From positions 1 through 47,167 of the forward strand of contig DASRAU010000005.1 of the NCBI GenBank assembly GCA_035638075.1: a stretch of DNA of 47,167 bases, read 5' to 3'. Of the stretch, positions 1 to 8,259 are shown in pieces. The stretch's first letter is position 1; each line of letters begins with the position of its first letter. Made by a program: the position numbers and the translations under genes. The notes beneath the pieces were generated by a model. That model did no database searches. It had not been told where the DNA came from and saw nothing but the letters and a program-made list of their open reading frames with translations. Source of the stretch: DASRAU01 sp035638075 (GTDB lineage: Bacteria; Acidobacteriota; Polarisedimenticolia; Gp22-AA2).

Positions 1-198
1 TTCCTGCTGCTCGGGGTGATCTTCCTGACGCTCGGCTTCGTCGGCGAGTACGTCGGCCGCATCTACAACGAGGTCCGGCAGCGACCGCGCTTCGTGGTGC
101 GGACGGTGCACTCGGGACGCAAGTCCCCCGCCGGTCCCCGCGAGGACGTCGAGGAGGAGCGTCCCCGCCGCATCGTCGATCTGCGCGACGACGTCTGA
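1..198 (+). CDS. GT2 glycosyltransferase, C-terminal fragment
   Basis: This is the 3' end of a gene cut by the left edge; frame 1 is open from base 1 to a TGA at 196-198. The visible 65 residues begin with a hydrophobic segment, followed by GEYVGRIYNEVRQRPRFVV. That hydrophobic helix plus 'GEY-G-R-Y-E--R-RP-FVV' ending is characteristic of membrane-anchored family 2 glycosyltransferases of the DPM1/GtrB/ArnC type, which load sugars onto polyprenyl phosphate at the cytoplasmic membrane. The charged tail (REDVEEERPRR) after this motif is cytosolic. The catalytic domain lies outside the window, so the sugar and lipid substrates cannot be named. Composition is G+C-rich, unlike the genes that follow, so it probably belongs to the chromosomal backbone. 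Confidence 0.72.
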   Translation, partial: FLLLGVIFLTLGFVGEYVGRIYNEVRQRPRFVVRTVHSGRKSPAGPREDVEEERPRRIVDLRDDV

Positions 199-726
199 CT
201 TCCACTTAAGTCGACGATCCCGCCCCGGCAACAAACGGCCGACCAGTCGAGCGGCGCGCCGAAGCGTGCGGCGAGAAGCCGCAGACCCTCGCTGTACCTC
301 GTCCTCGATGTCCGCTGATCGCAACCCCCGGGCTGGCTACGGCCGCGACCGCGGGTGAAAGCCGTGCGTGATCGCATGGCTTCCAAGGTTATATCGCGCC
401 GGTCGGGTCGCTCTGCAGCACGTCTGCAAGCCAGACACGCGATCAATCCGATTTCATGGTGGCCACGCCGCGCATGTCGATGCCCGAAATCGGATCTCAT
501 TGTCAGGACGACGCCAATCTGATTCGCGCCATTTCGTCATCTCTGACCCAATCGGGGGTGAGAGGTGTTGCTCCTCCGTGGCGATCGCCACGCTGGTGAG
601 AAGCAGTGCCGCGCTGTCCGTTTCTGCCCTCTGAAGATCTACCGTCTGTAGCTTGGCGGATTGCGCCATCGAACACCGAGTAGTAGAAAACGCTCCGCCG
701 CACCACTGGCTCGTGGAGCTTCGAGT
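199..726. other. intergenic region at left edge of lower-G+C block
   Basis: About 530 bases between the glycosyltransferase and the next convincing start. G+C drops visibly here. Short open frames exist on both strands, but none has a ribosome binding site or a protein-like composition, so I call none. I saw no tRNA, insertion sequence or clear long inverted repeat. Promoters for the downstream gene should lie here, but no convincing -35/-10 pair was identified. Confidence 0.5.
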
Positions 727-3501
727 GTGACGCATTGCCGATTGTCCCTGTCATCGCTGGTCATCCTCATCGTAATCGGCATCGGCACGACTTTGAGTTG
801 TGGCGAGAGGAGCCGGATCGCTTTTGACGTGCGCGTCGATAACGACGACAGCTCCAAGCTGTGGGTCATGATGACGATTCCCGACGTAGTGCCGCCGAAG
901 GTCGTCATAAGGGGATTCGCGCCGGCCAGATTCATGCGAATCATGGGCGTCACGGCGACAGACGGGGCCGGCCATCCAATCGAGGTCCGCGAGGACTACC
1001 TGACGGTGACGCAGGACGGAGTCCCTGTGAGCACTCCACGTTACATCCTCTCGACAGCGACTCGTGGACCTGTGTTCGTTCGCTACAAGGTCTGGCCGGG
1101 AAATCGCGAGGGTGACGCCGAGCGTGGGTTTACTGGAAACATTTTCGGGCATGCCGGTCCCGCTTGGGGACTTGTGCGCGGAAGGAACCTCTTCATGCTT
1201 CCGGAGACCGCTGGCCGGGGCGGACGGTATCGCTTCTCGATGACGGTCCCTGAAGGAATGATGACCGTGACGACGTTACCTCGGGGACCCTATCTTGAGC
1301 ATGACGAGATCGAGGGACCCTACGCTTCGGAAGATCTCCTGGAATCGTCGTACGCATACGGACGCTTCAGTGTCGCCCACCATCGTGTCGGTGCATCGCA
1401 GTTTTTCTTTGCTCTCGAAAGTTCTCTTTCCCCGGATACGCTCGATGCCTTGCTCCCGAAGCTCGAAGCGATCTCCGACTATCTGGGCGAAGCATTCGGC
1501 GACGCGCCCTTGAAGCCCTACACCATCATTGCGGTTCCGGAAACTGAGCCGGGGAATCAGCTGGCCGTGGAGTCATGGCGTCACGGACAGGCCGGTACGC
1601 TGGTCCCGCTCTCGCAAGCGCGCCTGTATGCGGCGGCCCAAGGCATCGCCGACGCATACATGCGTTATGGCCCGTACAGAGACTTCATACGTCGGCGCGA
1701 GGAACTCTGGATAGTGGATGGCTCGACCCGTCTCTTGGCATTAAAGGCGATGGTCAAGGCGAAGGTTCTTCAGGACGAGGACATCTGGGACTACCTAGAG
1801 CATGGCGTACGCATTTCTGCGGAGAACAGCAGCGTCGCCCGCAACCTCGAGAAGCTGTACGACTCAAAGGGGCCGCAACGAAACGCCAAGTCCTATTTGT
1901 CGCCGCTTGTCCTCCTGCAAGTGTGGCACGACCCCTCCGTCATACCTACCGCACCTGACTTTGAGACTTATGTGAGGCAGTACTTGAAATCGTCGGGCCG
2001 GGCCTCGTTTTGGTCTATGCCGCCTTTCGATGATGTGGAACGGCGGAATCGGATTCTGGAGCGTTACGTCCAGCATGCGGGGATCCACGACGACTTGAGA
2101 CCTGCGAGAATCCGCCAGACCCTGTCAGCACGCTCGAGCAACGCCAGTGAACCTGAGGTGGACCGGAGGTGTGTCCTCTACACATCGCAGGTCGGCGGTT
2201 TCCTCGAAACGTGCGGTTGCAAGAACAATGCTGCGGGCGGTGTGGCCCGGCTCGCTAGCCTGCTCGCCGACTTAAGACGCTCGTGCCCTAACACGGTCGT
2301 TCTCGATGCCGGTGATGCGCTGGCGCGACCCGATATGACGGCTCCTCAGGACCCTCTGGATGAGATGGAGCAGCGTGAATACCTCACGCTCATGCGTCTG
2401 CTGCGTTACGACGCTGCGGCCTTGGGCAGCAGCGAGCTCGCTTGGCCACAGGACAGTTTCGCACGGCTGATACGCGAATCGGGCTTCCGAGGCTACGTGG
2501 GTCCGTCGGTCAGGGCGATGAGTCATGGACCGATTCGGATTCATTCTCAAGAGAGTAAAAGCGTGGTTCGCGTGTATTCGATGGGTCCGCCTGCCCCGCT
2601 GCCCATATCAGGCAACGGTCTCGACGTCGACGGAGTCGATGAGTCGGATCCGCTGGGTATTGTCTGTCGGCAGATCGGGTCACAGGCCGTCGATGGTACT
2701 GACATCGTGACTGGCGATCTGTCGGGGTCATCCATTCTCCGACTCGCTCGCGAGTGCGCTGGCATTGACATGATTCTCAGCAGCAGGTCGCTTGCAGACT
2801 TCGGCGGAGCGGTGACCTTTGACTCAGATCGCCAGGACACGGTCCCGGGAGGATTCCTGAACGGGGTGCTCATTCTCGGCGGAAATCTCTCGTCCTACGG
2901 CGCCGGCGTGGCCCGGATGGGCATCGCGGCGAGCGGCCGCATCGTGCGGGCGGAATGGGAAGACCGACTACTTGATGGGTCCATTCCCGACGACCCGACC
3001 ATTCGGCGTCATCTCGATGGTTTCTATTTAAGCATGGGCCGAGTCGATTCAAGCCGCCTTTCGCAGACGCTTCCGGCAGCCCAACATCAAGGGCCGAGGG
3101 ACGCAGGATACGTGGGCGCAACCACCTGTCAGCCGTGCCACGCAGAGGAATTCAATTCATGGATAGGGACGAAACACGCCGATGCGATGAAGACGCTCCA
3201 CCACAAGCATCGTCATTTCAGTCCGCGTTGTATCGGCTGCCACGTCGTGGGATACGGATCCCCTGACGGGTACCGAATCGGGGACATGAGCGGGCGACTG
3301 GCGGCAGTCCAGTGCGAATCGTGTCATGGGCCGGGGAAACGGCACGCGCAGTCTCCGACGAAAGCAACCATTCGACGAACGGTCGACCCGTCGGTGTGCC
3401 TCCAGTGTCACGACGAACAGCATAGCGATAGCTTTGAGTACACATCAATGGTGACGCAGGTCAATCATCAGCGCCCGCGTTCCGGAGATGAGCTGCGGTG
3501 A
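727..3501 (+). CDS. extracytoplasmic M61-like / UshA-like / tetraheme cytochrome c fusion
   Basis: The product is about 924 residues. The GTG at 727 is preferred over a TTG at 661 because GGAG sits eight bases upstream and it is followed directly by a hydrophobic export signal; a Cys in LSCGE could be lipidated. Residues 20-460 resemble the M1/M61 peptidase fold (immunoglobulin-like part, then a helical part), but no HExxH is present; the equivalent stretch near residue 305 reads QGIADAYMRYG, so it is probably not a protease. Residues about 482-760 resemble the metallophosphoesterase-like (UshA-type) domains often joined to multiheme cytochromes, including the FLETCGCKNNAAGG motif. Residues 800-905 carry four CxxCH heme sites (CQPCH, CIGCH, CESCH, CLQCH; residues 801, 835, 863, 891) like cytochrome c-554. 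ATA, TTA and AGA codons occur, unlike in neighbouring operons. The substrate is unknown; a periplasmic or surface redox role is inferred. Confidence 0.7.
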   Translation: MTHCRLSLSSLVILIVIGIGTTLSCGERSRIAFDVRVDNDDSSKLWVMMTIPDVVPPKVVIRGFAPARFMRIMGVTATDGAGHPIEVREDYLTVTQDGVPVSTPRYILSTATRGPVFVRYKVWPGNREGDAERGFTGNIFGHAGPAWGLVRGRNLFMLPETAGRGGRYRFSMTVPEGMMTVTTLPRGPYLEHDEIEGPYASEDLLESSYAYGRFSVAHHRVGASQFFFALESSLSPDTLDALLPKLEAISDYLGEAFGDAPLKPYTIIAVPETEPGNQLAVESWRHGQAGTLVPLSQARLYAAAQGIADAYMRYGPYRDFIRRREELWIVDGSTRLLALKAMVKAKVLQDEDIWDYLEHGVRISAENSSVARNLEKLYDSKGPQRNAKSYLSPLVLLQVWHDPSVIPTAPDFETYVRQYLKSSGRASFWSMPPFDDVERRNRILERYVQHAGIHDDLRPARIRQTLSARSSNASEPEVDRRCVLYTSQVGGFLETCGCKNNAAGGVARLASLLADLRRSCPNTVVLDAGDALARPDMTAPQDPLDEMEQREYLTLMRLLRYDAAALGSSELAWPQDSFARLIRESGFRGYVGPSVRAMSHGPIRIHSQESKSVVRVYSMGPPAPLPISGNGLDVDGVDESDPLGIVCRQIGSQAVDGTDIVTGDLSGSSILRLARECAGIDMILSSRSLADFGGAVTFDSDRQDTVPGGFLNGVLILGGNLSSYGAGVARMGIAASGRIVRAEWEDRLLDGSIPDDPTIRRHLDGFYLSMGRVDSSRLSQTLPAAQHQGPRDAGYVGATTCQPCHAEEFNSWIGTKHADAMKTLHHKHRHFSPRCIGCHVVGYGSPDGYRIGDMSGRLAAVQCESCHGPGKRHAQSPTKATIRRTVDPSVCLQCHDEQHSDSFEYTSMVTQVNHQRPRSGDELR

Positions 3502-3511
3502 TGTAATGTGG

Positions 3512-3533
3512 CCAATGGTGGTGCCGCCATTGG
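3512..3533 (+). promoter_or_regulatory. intercistronic hairpin before the Cys-rich peptide gene
   Basis: An imperfect palindrome lies in the 94-base gap between the tetraheme fusion gene and the peptide gene: arms 3512-3521 and 3524-3533 pair over ten bases with one G-U, so in practice nine pairs round a small loop. No U-run follows, so it is unlikely to be a strong terminator. A processing or mRNA-stability hairpin that raises peptide yield over the long upstream gene is an inference. Confidence 0.45.
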
Positions 3534-3595
3534 TGGACGGGCGGCAGCAGCCGGCGCAACGTCCTGGGCTCAAGGCTGCAGAAGAGGAGAGTGTG

Positions 3596-3862
3596 ATGCG
3601 TGTTCGCAAGGCTGTGTTTGCCTCTTTCGTGACTCTGTCCGTTTTGGGGCTTCTCCCGATGCTTTATTCTCCGACTTCGCCCGTCGCCTCGACGACCCCC
3701 TATCTGTCCCCGATGGCGGATATGGGGGTCGATATGGCATGGGCGACCTGTAGTGACTCCCACTGCAAGAAGATCTTCCACGGACCGTGGATCTGTTTCG
3801 CGGAGGACGGTGTGGACTGTGTAACCGATGGCGTGACCTGCACCAACACGCTCTGCAACTAG
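3596..3862 (+). CDS. secreted 88-residue six-cysteine peptide
   Basis: ATG at 3596 is preceded by a strong purine-rich SD (AGAGGAGAG, about 3582-3590) at good spacing, and the frame closes with TAG just before a hairpin, so this is a real gene despite its size. Residues 1-23 (MRVRKAVFASFVTLSVLG...) form a basic plus hydrophobic export signal. A Ser/Thr/Pro-rich stretch follows, then a 40-residue C-terminal region starting at WATCSDSHC with six cysteines spaced C-x4-C-x9-C-x7-C-x6-C-x4-C, ending in LCN. An even number of cysteines in an exported peptide suggests three disulfides or another crosslink. I do not recognise the family. The layout resembles the exported small-peptide families of Bacteroidetes (NVEALA type) only in general form. 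It sits between an extracytoplasmic heme protein and a lipobox methyltransferase-fold protein, which could be partners or maturation factors. Confidence 0.75.
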   Translation: MRVRKAVFASFVTLSVLGLLPMLYSPTSPVASTTPYLSPMADMGVDMAWATCSDSHCKKIFHGPWICFAEDGVDCVTDGVTCTNTLCN

Positions 3863-3868
3863 CCTTTT

Positions 3869-3895
3869 GGTCGGCGGCACCGCCGACCCTTTGTG
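3869..3895 (+). terminator. hairpin terminator after the peptide gene
   Basis: Perfect nine-base arms, 3869-3877 and 3880-3888, start seven bases after the peptide stop codon and are followed by CTTTGTG. The stem is very G+C-rich but the U-run is short, so termination may be partial. It separates the plus-strand pair from the convergent minus-strand gene ending at 3973. Confidence 0.55.
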
Positions 3896-3972
3896 CCTAG
3901 CAATCTCGTGACGAACCAGAAACTCCGACGAATGAAATGGCGAGGCGGGGCGGCTCCGTGGTGCGGGGGGTC

Positions 3973-5535
3973 TCAGTGCCGTCGATCGTGATAACGAGCG
4001 AGATCTGACAACTTCTTGCCGCCTCTCCGCCGCAGCCCGCTCTCCGGAAGCGAGATCGCGTATACGACACAGGTGATGGCGCCCCCGCCGGACGTGTAGG
4101 TATCGAGAAGGAGCGGGGTGAGGCCTACCTGTTCAAATGTGTGGGGAAGCGCCTCGGGAAAATCGGCCGGGGCGATGTTCCAGAGAACTGCGGCGCTCGG
4201 CATCGCGCCCCGACTGGATGTTGCCGTAGGCTTAGACTCCAACAACTGGGGTAGCGTCTGCGCGAATGTTTCAAGCGATCCCAAGGCAGTCGAGCCGTCG
4301 TCCCAGTACTCCATGAGCTGACGCGGATGCGCGCGTGAACCCCGCTCGCTGAGGTGTGGTCTGAGCAGGCGCGGCAGAGCGGGCATGTCCCAAATCACGA
4401 GGCGGAACGTGACGTCCGGAAATGCGAGCCCCTCGGGACCCGCAACATTGTCGTGTGCAATCGCGTTAATCTCGAAACCCGCGAGATGTGCCATCGCTTT
4501 CGCGTTAGAGACCGCCAGAGGGTTGATGTCGATCGCGTACATCGTAGGGGTGCGGCCTATCGTACGGGCCGCTGACCAGGCGACCCAAGACAGGTAGCCC
4601 GAGCCGGTCCCAACATCGAGGATGCGATCGCCGTCGACCGGTGACATTTTCATCAGGGTCTCGTATACGTGGTGTCCAAAGTTCCGTGCTTGCGCCTGGT
4701 TATTCGAGACCGCTGGCGAGTAGACAGTCGGAAAGACGGGATAGACGAGGCTGAAACGGTCTGGGTCGACGAACGCAGCCCGGATGAAAGCCCGCGCCTC
4801 GCCATCGAGAAGATCGCTGGGGCCGAACTCCTTCAGACCGACATCACCGTTCCGCTTGTCGAGGGAGACAAGGACATAGGGCTTCTTCGAGAGCGAATCG
4901 ACAGGACGCAGTTTCTGGCTGAGGCCACGAAACTGCACATAGTCGCTGACAATGCGCCTGCGCTCAAGGATGCGCCGCGAGGTGCGCTCCAAAGCCTCAT
5001 CGCTGGCGGATGCCAGTCCGCCGAGCTCGATATCATACGGAGTCAGGTCCATGAACCATGCCCCCGCCCCGGCCGAAAGGGCGACCGGGGACGGTACGAT
5101 CGCCTGAAGAGACCCCTCTCTCGAATAGAGGAGGTCGAAACGGTCCACATCGGCCAGCTCGGACCTGAGAACATCGATGCCAGTTCGAGGGGGGCCAGTG
5201 TCAGTGCGAGGAGGCAGCGAAATGCCCTGCACGAAGAGTCGGTTTTGCTCGGCGAAGCGTGCGACTTGGTCTTCAGGGGCTGTCAGCAGCGTGCCTGGCA
5301 GACGGCGCGGGATCTCTTCCGCCGTACCGTCCAGCCCGAGGGTGGCGAGAAGCTCGTGCGAGGCTAGGGTGGAATCCCCCGCGGGCGGAGGGACTGGGGC
5401 GGTACGGGGGGTACCGCCGCATCCGGCCAGGCCGAAAACCAGGAACGCCAGAAGGGGCCCCGCATCCTGTAGGATCGACCGCGCTTGAGTCGAGATCGCG
5501 GTTTCGAAGCGGCAGTGGCTGTCACTGGGCAGCAC
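3973..5535 (-). CDS. lipobox protein with class I methyltransferase fold
   Basis: The product is 520 residues from a GTG at 5535. No later ATG/GTG/TTG in frame would keep the lipoprotein signal, which ends in FLVFGLAGCGG (LAGC lipobox near residue 38). The N-terminal half, about residues 45-290, matches nothing I recognise. Residues about 300-400 are a SAM-binding Rossmann domain: ILDVGTGSGYLSWVAWSA (motif I), YAIDINPLAV (motif II), and WDMP where the HemK/PrmC group has NPPY. The family would methylate a protein or small molecule using SAM, but a lipid-anchored exported form would have no obvious SAM supply, so a binding or non-methyl role is possible. The C-terminus faces the peptide gene, and the 5' end overlaps the divergent membrane fusion gene by about 21 bases. 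Confidence 0.68.
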   Translation of the reverse strand: MLPSDSHCRFETAISTQARSILQDAGPLLAFLVFGLAGCGGTPRTAPVPPPAGDSTLASHELLATLGLDGTAEEIPRRLPGTLLTAPEDQVARFAEQNRLFVQGISLPPRTDTGPPRTGIDVLRSELADVDRFDLLYSREGSLQAIVPSPVALSAGAGAWFMDLTPYDIELGGLASASDEALERTSRRILERRRIVSDYVQFRGLSQKLRPVDSLSKKPYVLVSLDKRNGDVGLKEFGPSDLLDGEARAFIRAAFVDPDRFSLVYPVFPTVYSPAVSNNQAQARNFGHHVYETLMKMSPVDGDRILDVGTGSGYLSWVAWSAARTIGRTPTMYAIDINPLAVSNAKAMAHLAGFEINAIAHDNVAGPEGLAFPDVTFRLVIWDMPALPRLLRPHLSERGSRAHPRQLMEYWDDGSTALGSLETFAQTLPQLLESKPTATSSRGAMPSAAVLWNIAPADFPEALPHTFEQVGLTPLLLDTYTSGGGAITCVVYAISLPESGLRRRGGKKLSDLARYHDRRH

Positions 5536-8169
5536 GATCCACCCATCTCCCTTCCCCTCGTCCTGCTCGCGTTCTTCTTCTCCGGAATCGCAGGGATTCT
5601 ATACGAGGTGGTTTGGGTCCGTGAGTTCGGCCTGAGCTTCGGCAACACCATCGACTCAGCGGCCCTTGTCACGGGTGTGTTCATGGCTGGGCTTGGCATC
5701 GGCGGCTGGCTGGGCGGCATCCTTGCAGATCGCCGTGATGGCGACGATCCGCGAGCCGGACTACGCCTCTATCTGGGGGCAGAGCTCCTGATCGGCATTC
5801 TGGGCCTTCTGATCTCTTTCACCCTGCCGCACCTCGAGTCCATCTCGGCCTGGGCCTCCTCTTACCGTGTTATTCGTCCACGCTGGCACGTGCTCACCGC
5901 TGGGTCGTACGGGCTCAGGTATCTGATTGCTGCGATGCTTATCGGCCCGATCACCATCCTGATGGGCTGCAGCCTGACGTTCCTGATGCGCTCTCTAGTG
6001 CGCCGGGTGAGAATCGCAGGGTCGCGCGCCGGATTGCTCTTCGGTATGAACACGGCCGGCGCCGCTCTTGGTTGCCTCTTCGCAGATGTCGTTTGGATCC
6101 CTCTGTGCGGCGTGTGGAGCACACAGATCGCCGCTGTGCTGCTCAACCTGCTTGCCGCTGCGTCCGCTTGGCGTGCGATGACAAGTGCGAGCTTCCAACG
6201 GCTGCAACCAAATCGACAGGGACCGCTATCGGAAAGCGTCATTGCGAACGAGATGGGTCAAGTGCATGGGGCGATGGTCGCCATCGTCATCTCTGGGTTT
6301 GCAGGGATGGGACTCGAGATCCTATGGTTCCGCTTCCTGACGAGCGCGCTGGGGCAGTACCGGCTCGTTTTTTCACTGCTGCTCTTCGAGATTCTGGCGG
6401 GCATCGGCATTGGCGCTGCAGTGGCGGGTCTGCTGACTGAATTCGTGCACCGTCCCCGCCTCCTATGGGTATCGGCGCAGTCCGGCATCGCAATCTCGAC
6501 TCTTGCCTCGTTCTTCCTGTTCGATCTCGGCGCGCTGCAGGAAAGCATTCGAGCCTCGCTCGCGGCGACGACGGGAGAACTTGGTGTCATGACGGAAACA
6601 TGGATCCACCTCGGGGCCATTGCGCGCGTCGTCGCAGTGCCGTCGTTCTTTATGGGGTTCGCCTTTCCGCTCGCCAATGCCATAGCGCTGCGCGACCCGC
6701 GCACGGTGGGCCGCAGGGCGGGGCTTCTGTATCTGGGTAATACCCTCGGCGCCCTCGGTGGCTCGGTTATGACAGGCTTTATCTTCCTGCCGGCGCTCGG
6801 AATGAAGTGGACTGCGCTCGCCCTGGTTGTGATCGCGCTTGCAGCGGGCGCTTACCTTCTGCTCGGCGATTGGAGAGAGATGACTCCCCGTAGGCCGCTC
6901 GGATGGGCCCTTCCATCGGGCGGTGCCCTCGTTGTCGTTGTCCAGTGTATTGTCTGGGTAAGCGAACCGGCCGATTACCTGATTCTCAAGAGTTTCCGCG
7001 CGTCGGCGCGGGCGTCGCTACGGGACAACATAAAACCGAACGACATCGTAACCAAGAGCGAGGGGCTGATCGAAACCGTGGTGATCGCAGACCTTCCGGA
7101 CCGCGGACGGACTCTCTTCACCAACGGGCACATCATGTCGCTTACCGGCTATGGCGCGCAGCGCTACATGCGGGCTTTCGTGCACCTGCCGCTGCTTCAC
7201 ATCGACCATCCGGATTCGGTGCTGGTGATCTGCTTCGGTGTAGGGAACACTGCCAGTGCAGCGTCGTTGCATCCGTCGGTGCGGCGCATCGAGGTAGTAG
7301 ATATTTCAAAGAACATCCTCGAGCACGCGCCTTACTTCAGCGCTACGAATGGCAACGTCCTCGATGATCCGCGCGTGGCCATATTCGTCAACGATGGCCG
7401 CCATCATCTACAGATGCAGCCGCGGGAGTCCTACGACTTAGTCACACTGGAGCCTCCACCGATCGCTTTTGCGGGGGTGGGAGCTCTCTATTCAGAGGAG
7501 TTTTACTCGCTCGTGAAGAGCCGACTCAAGCCGGGTGGCTTTATGAGCCAGTGGCTTCCTATGCGGCAGGTGCCGGCGGCAACGGTCGGGGCGATGGTGC
7601 GGGCCTTCGTGGATGTGTTCCCGAGCGCGTTGCTTCTGAACGGCGACACGGGCGACTTTATCTTGATGGGCCGCAAGGACGCACCAATCGAGATCACTCA
7701 AGCCAAGATTGTGTCTCGTCTCGAGGCGGAACCCACGGTGGCGCAGGATCTGGCGCGCTATGGCATGGGAACCGCCACTGAAATCCTTGGTGCCTTTGCC
7801 GCGAGCGGTGAACTGTTGGTCCAGAAAGTCCGGGCGCAAGCGGCGGTGACGGATGACCTGCCGATTATGGAATATGGTCCCGTGTATCGAAAGCGAAATG
7901 ATCTGCCATCGGGCCTTATCGATGTCGCGGGAATCGGAGACTGGTGCCCCTCGTGCTTCCCGGCCGGATGGCCCGCGCAGGGACTAGAAGATCTGCCCGC
8001 GTATCTGGGTTTTATGAGCCATATGTACGCGAGGTTCGCTGTACGTCAGGAAGGTTCGTCGGTCGGAGTCGTCCCGCCAGGCTTGCCGTGGCGGCTTGAG
8101 CCGCAGCAACTCGATCGGGTGAGCGCCATGTACCCCTATCTTCAACGGGTGCGCAACGGAAAGTCCTAG
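5515..8169 (+). CDS. membrane protein fused to spermidine-synthase-like domain
   Basis: About 884 residues from GTG 5515; a TTG at 5485 is also in frame. Residues 15-480 contain many hydrophobic helices. The first (LVLLAFFFSGIAGILYEVVW) is the signature start of the proteins annotated 'fused MFS/spermidine synthase'. From about residue 520, the soluble part has the aminopropyltransferase-like Rossmann fold: TNGHIMSLTG, VLVICFGVGNTASAA, RIEVVDISKNI, DDPRV, NDGRHHL and LKPGG. The position of the catalytic Asp pair of true spermidine synthases (SDCTDP in E. coli SpeE) reads TLEPPPIAFAG, so polyamine synthesis is unlikely. The role of this fusion family is not established; transport or modification of a substrate at the membrane is inference. 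Codon use matches the other genes of the block (TTA, ATA present). It converges on the LuxR-type gene. Confidence 0.75.
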   Translation: MAVTGQHDPPISLPLVLLAFFFSGIAGILYEVVWVREFGLSFGNTIDSAALVTGVFMAGLGIGGWLGGILADRRDGDDPRAGLRLYLGAELLIGILGLLISFTLPHLESISAWASSYRVIRPRWHVLTAGSYGLRYLIAAMLIGPITILMGCSLTFLMRSLVRRVRIAGSRAGLLFGMNTAGAALGCLFADVVWIPLCGVWSTQIAAVLLNLLAAASAWRAMTSASFQRLQPNRQGPLSESVIANEMGQVHGAMVAIVISGFAGMGLEILWFRFLTSALGQYRLVFSLLLFEILAGIGIGAAVAGLLTEFVHRPRLLWVSAQSGIAISTLASFFLFDLGALQESIRASLAATTGELGVMTETWIHLGAIARVVAVPSFFMGFAFPLANAIALRDPRTVGRRAGLLYLGNTLGALGGSVMTGFIFLPALGMKWTALALVVIALAAGAYLLLGDWREMTPRRPLGWALPSGGALVVVVQCIVWVSEPADYLILKSFRASARASLRDNIKPNDIVTKSEGLIETVVIADLPDRGRTLFTNGHIMSLTGYGAQRYMRAFVHLPLLHIDHPDSVLVICFGVGNTASAASLHPSVRRIEVVDISKNILEHAPYFSATNGNVLDDPRVAIFVNDGRHHLQMQPRESYDLVTLEPPPIAFAGVGALYSEEFYSLVKSRLKPGGFMSQWLPMRQVPAATVGAMVRAFVDVFPSALLLNGDTGDFILMGRKDAPIEITQAKIVSRLEAEPTVAQDLARYGMGTATEILGAFAASGELLVQKVRAQAAVTDDLPIMEYGPVYRKRNDLPSGLIDVAGIGDWCPSCFPAGWPAQGLEDLPAYLGFMSHMYARFAVRQEGSSVGVVPPGLPWRLEPQQLDRVSAMYPYLQRVRNGKS

Positions 8170-8245
8170 GTAATCGATGAAAGATCGCGCGAGACCCGAA
8201 TAGCGGTCGAACGCTCCAGTGCCAATTGTTGTAGTTCTAGGACTT
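8161..8245. repeat. short inverted repeat between convergent genes
   Basis: A perfect nine-base inverted pair, 8161-8169 and 8237-8245 (AAGTCCTAG / CTAGGACTT), is separated by 67 bases. The left arm covers the stop codon of the membrane fusion gene. It could be a weak folding element between convergent transcripts or simply chance; no U-run follows. Confidence 0.25.
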
Positions 8246-8259
8246 GCTGGCACCCCGCC

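Noticed and set aside
368..634. 88-codon open frame on the plus strand in the left intergenic region
   Set aside because: No ribosome binding site, no signal or domain, and overlapping frames on the other strand of similar quality; likely chance.
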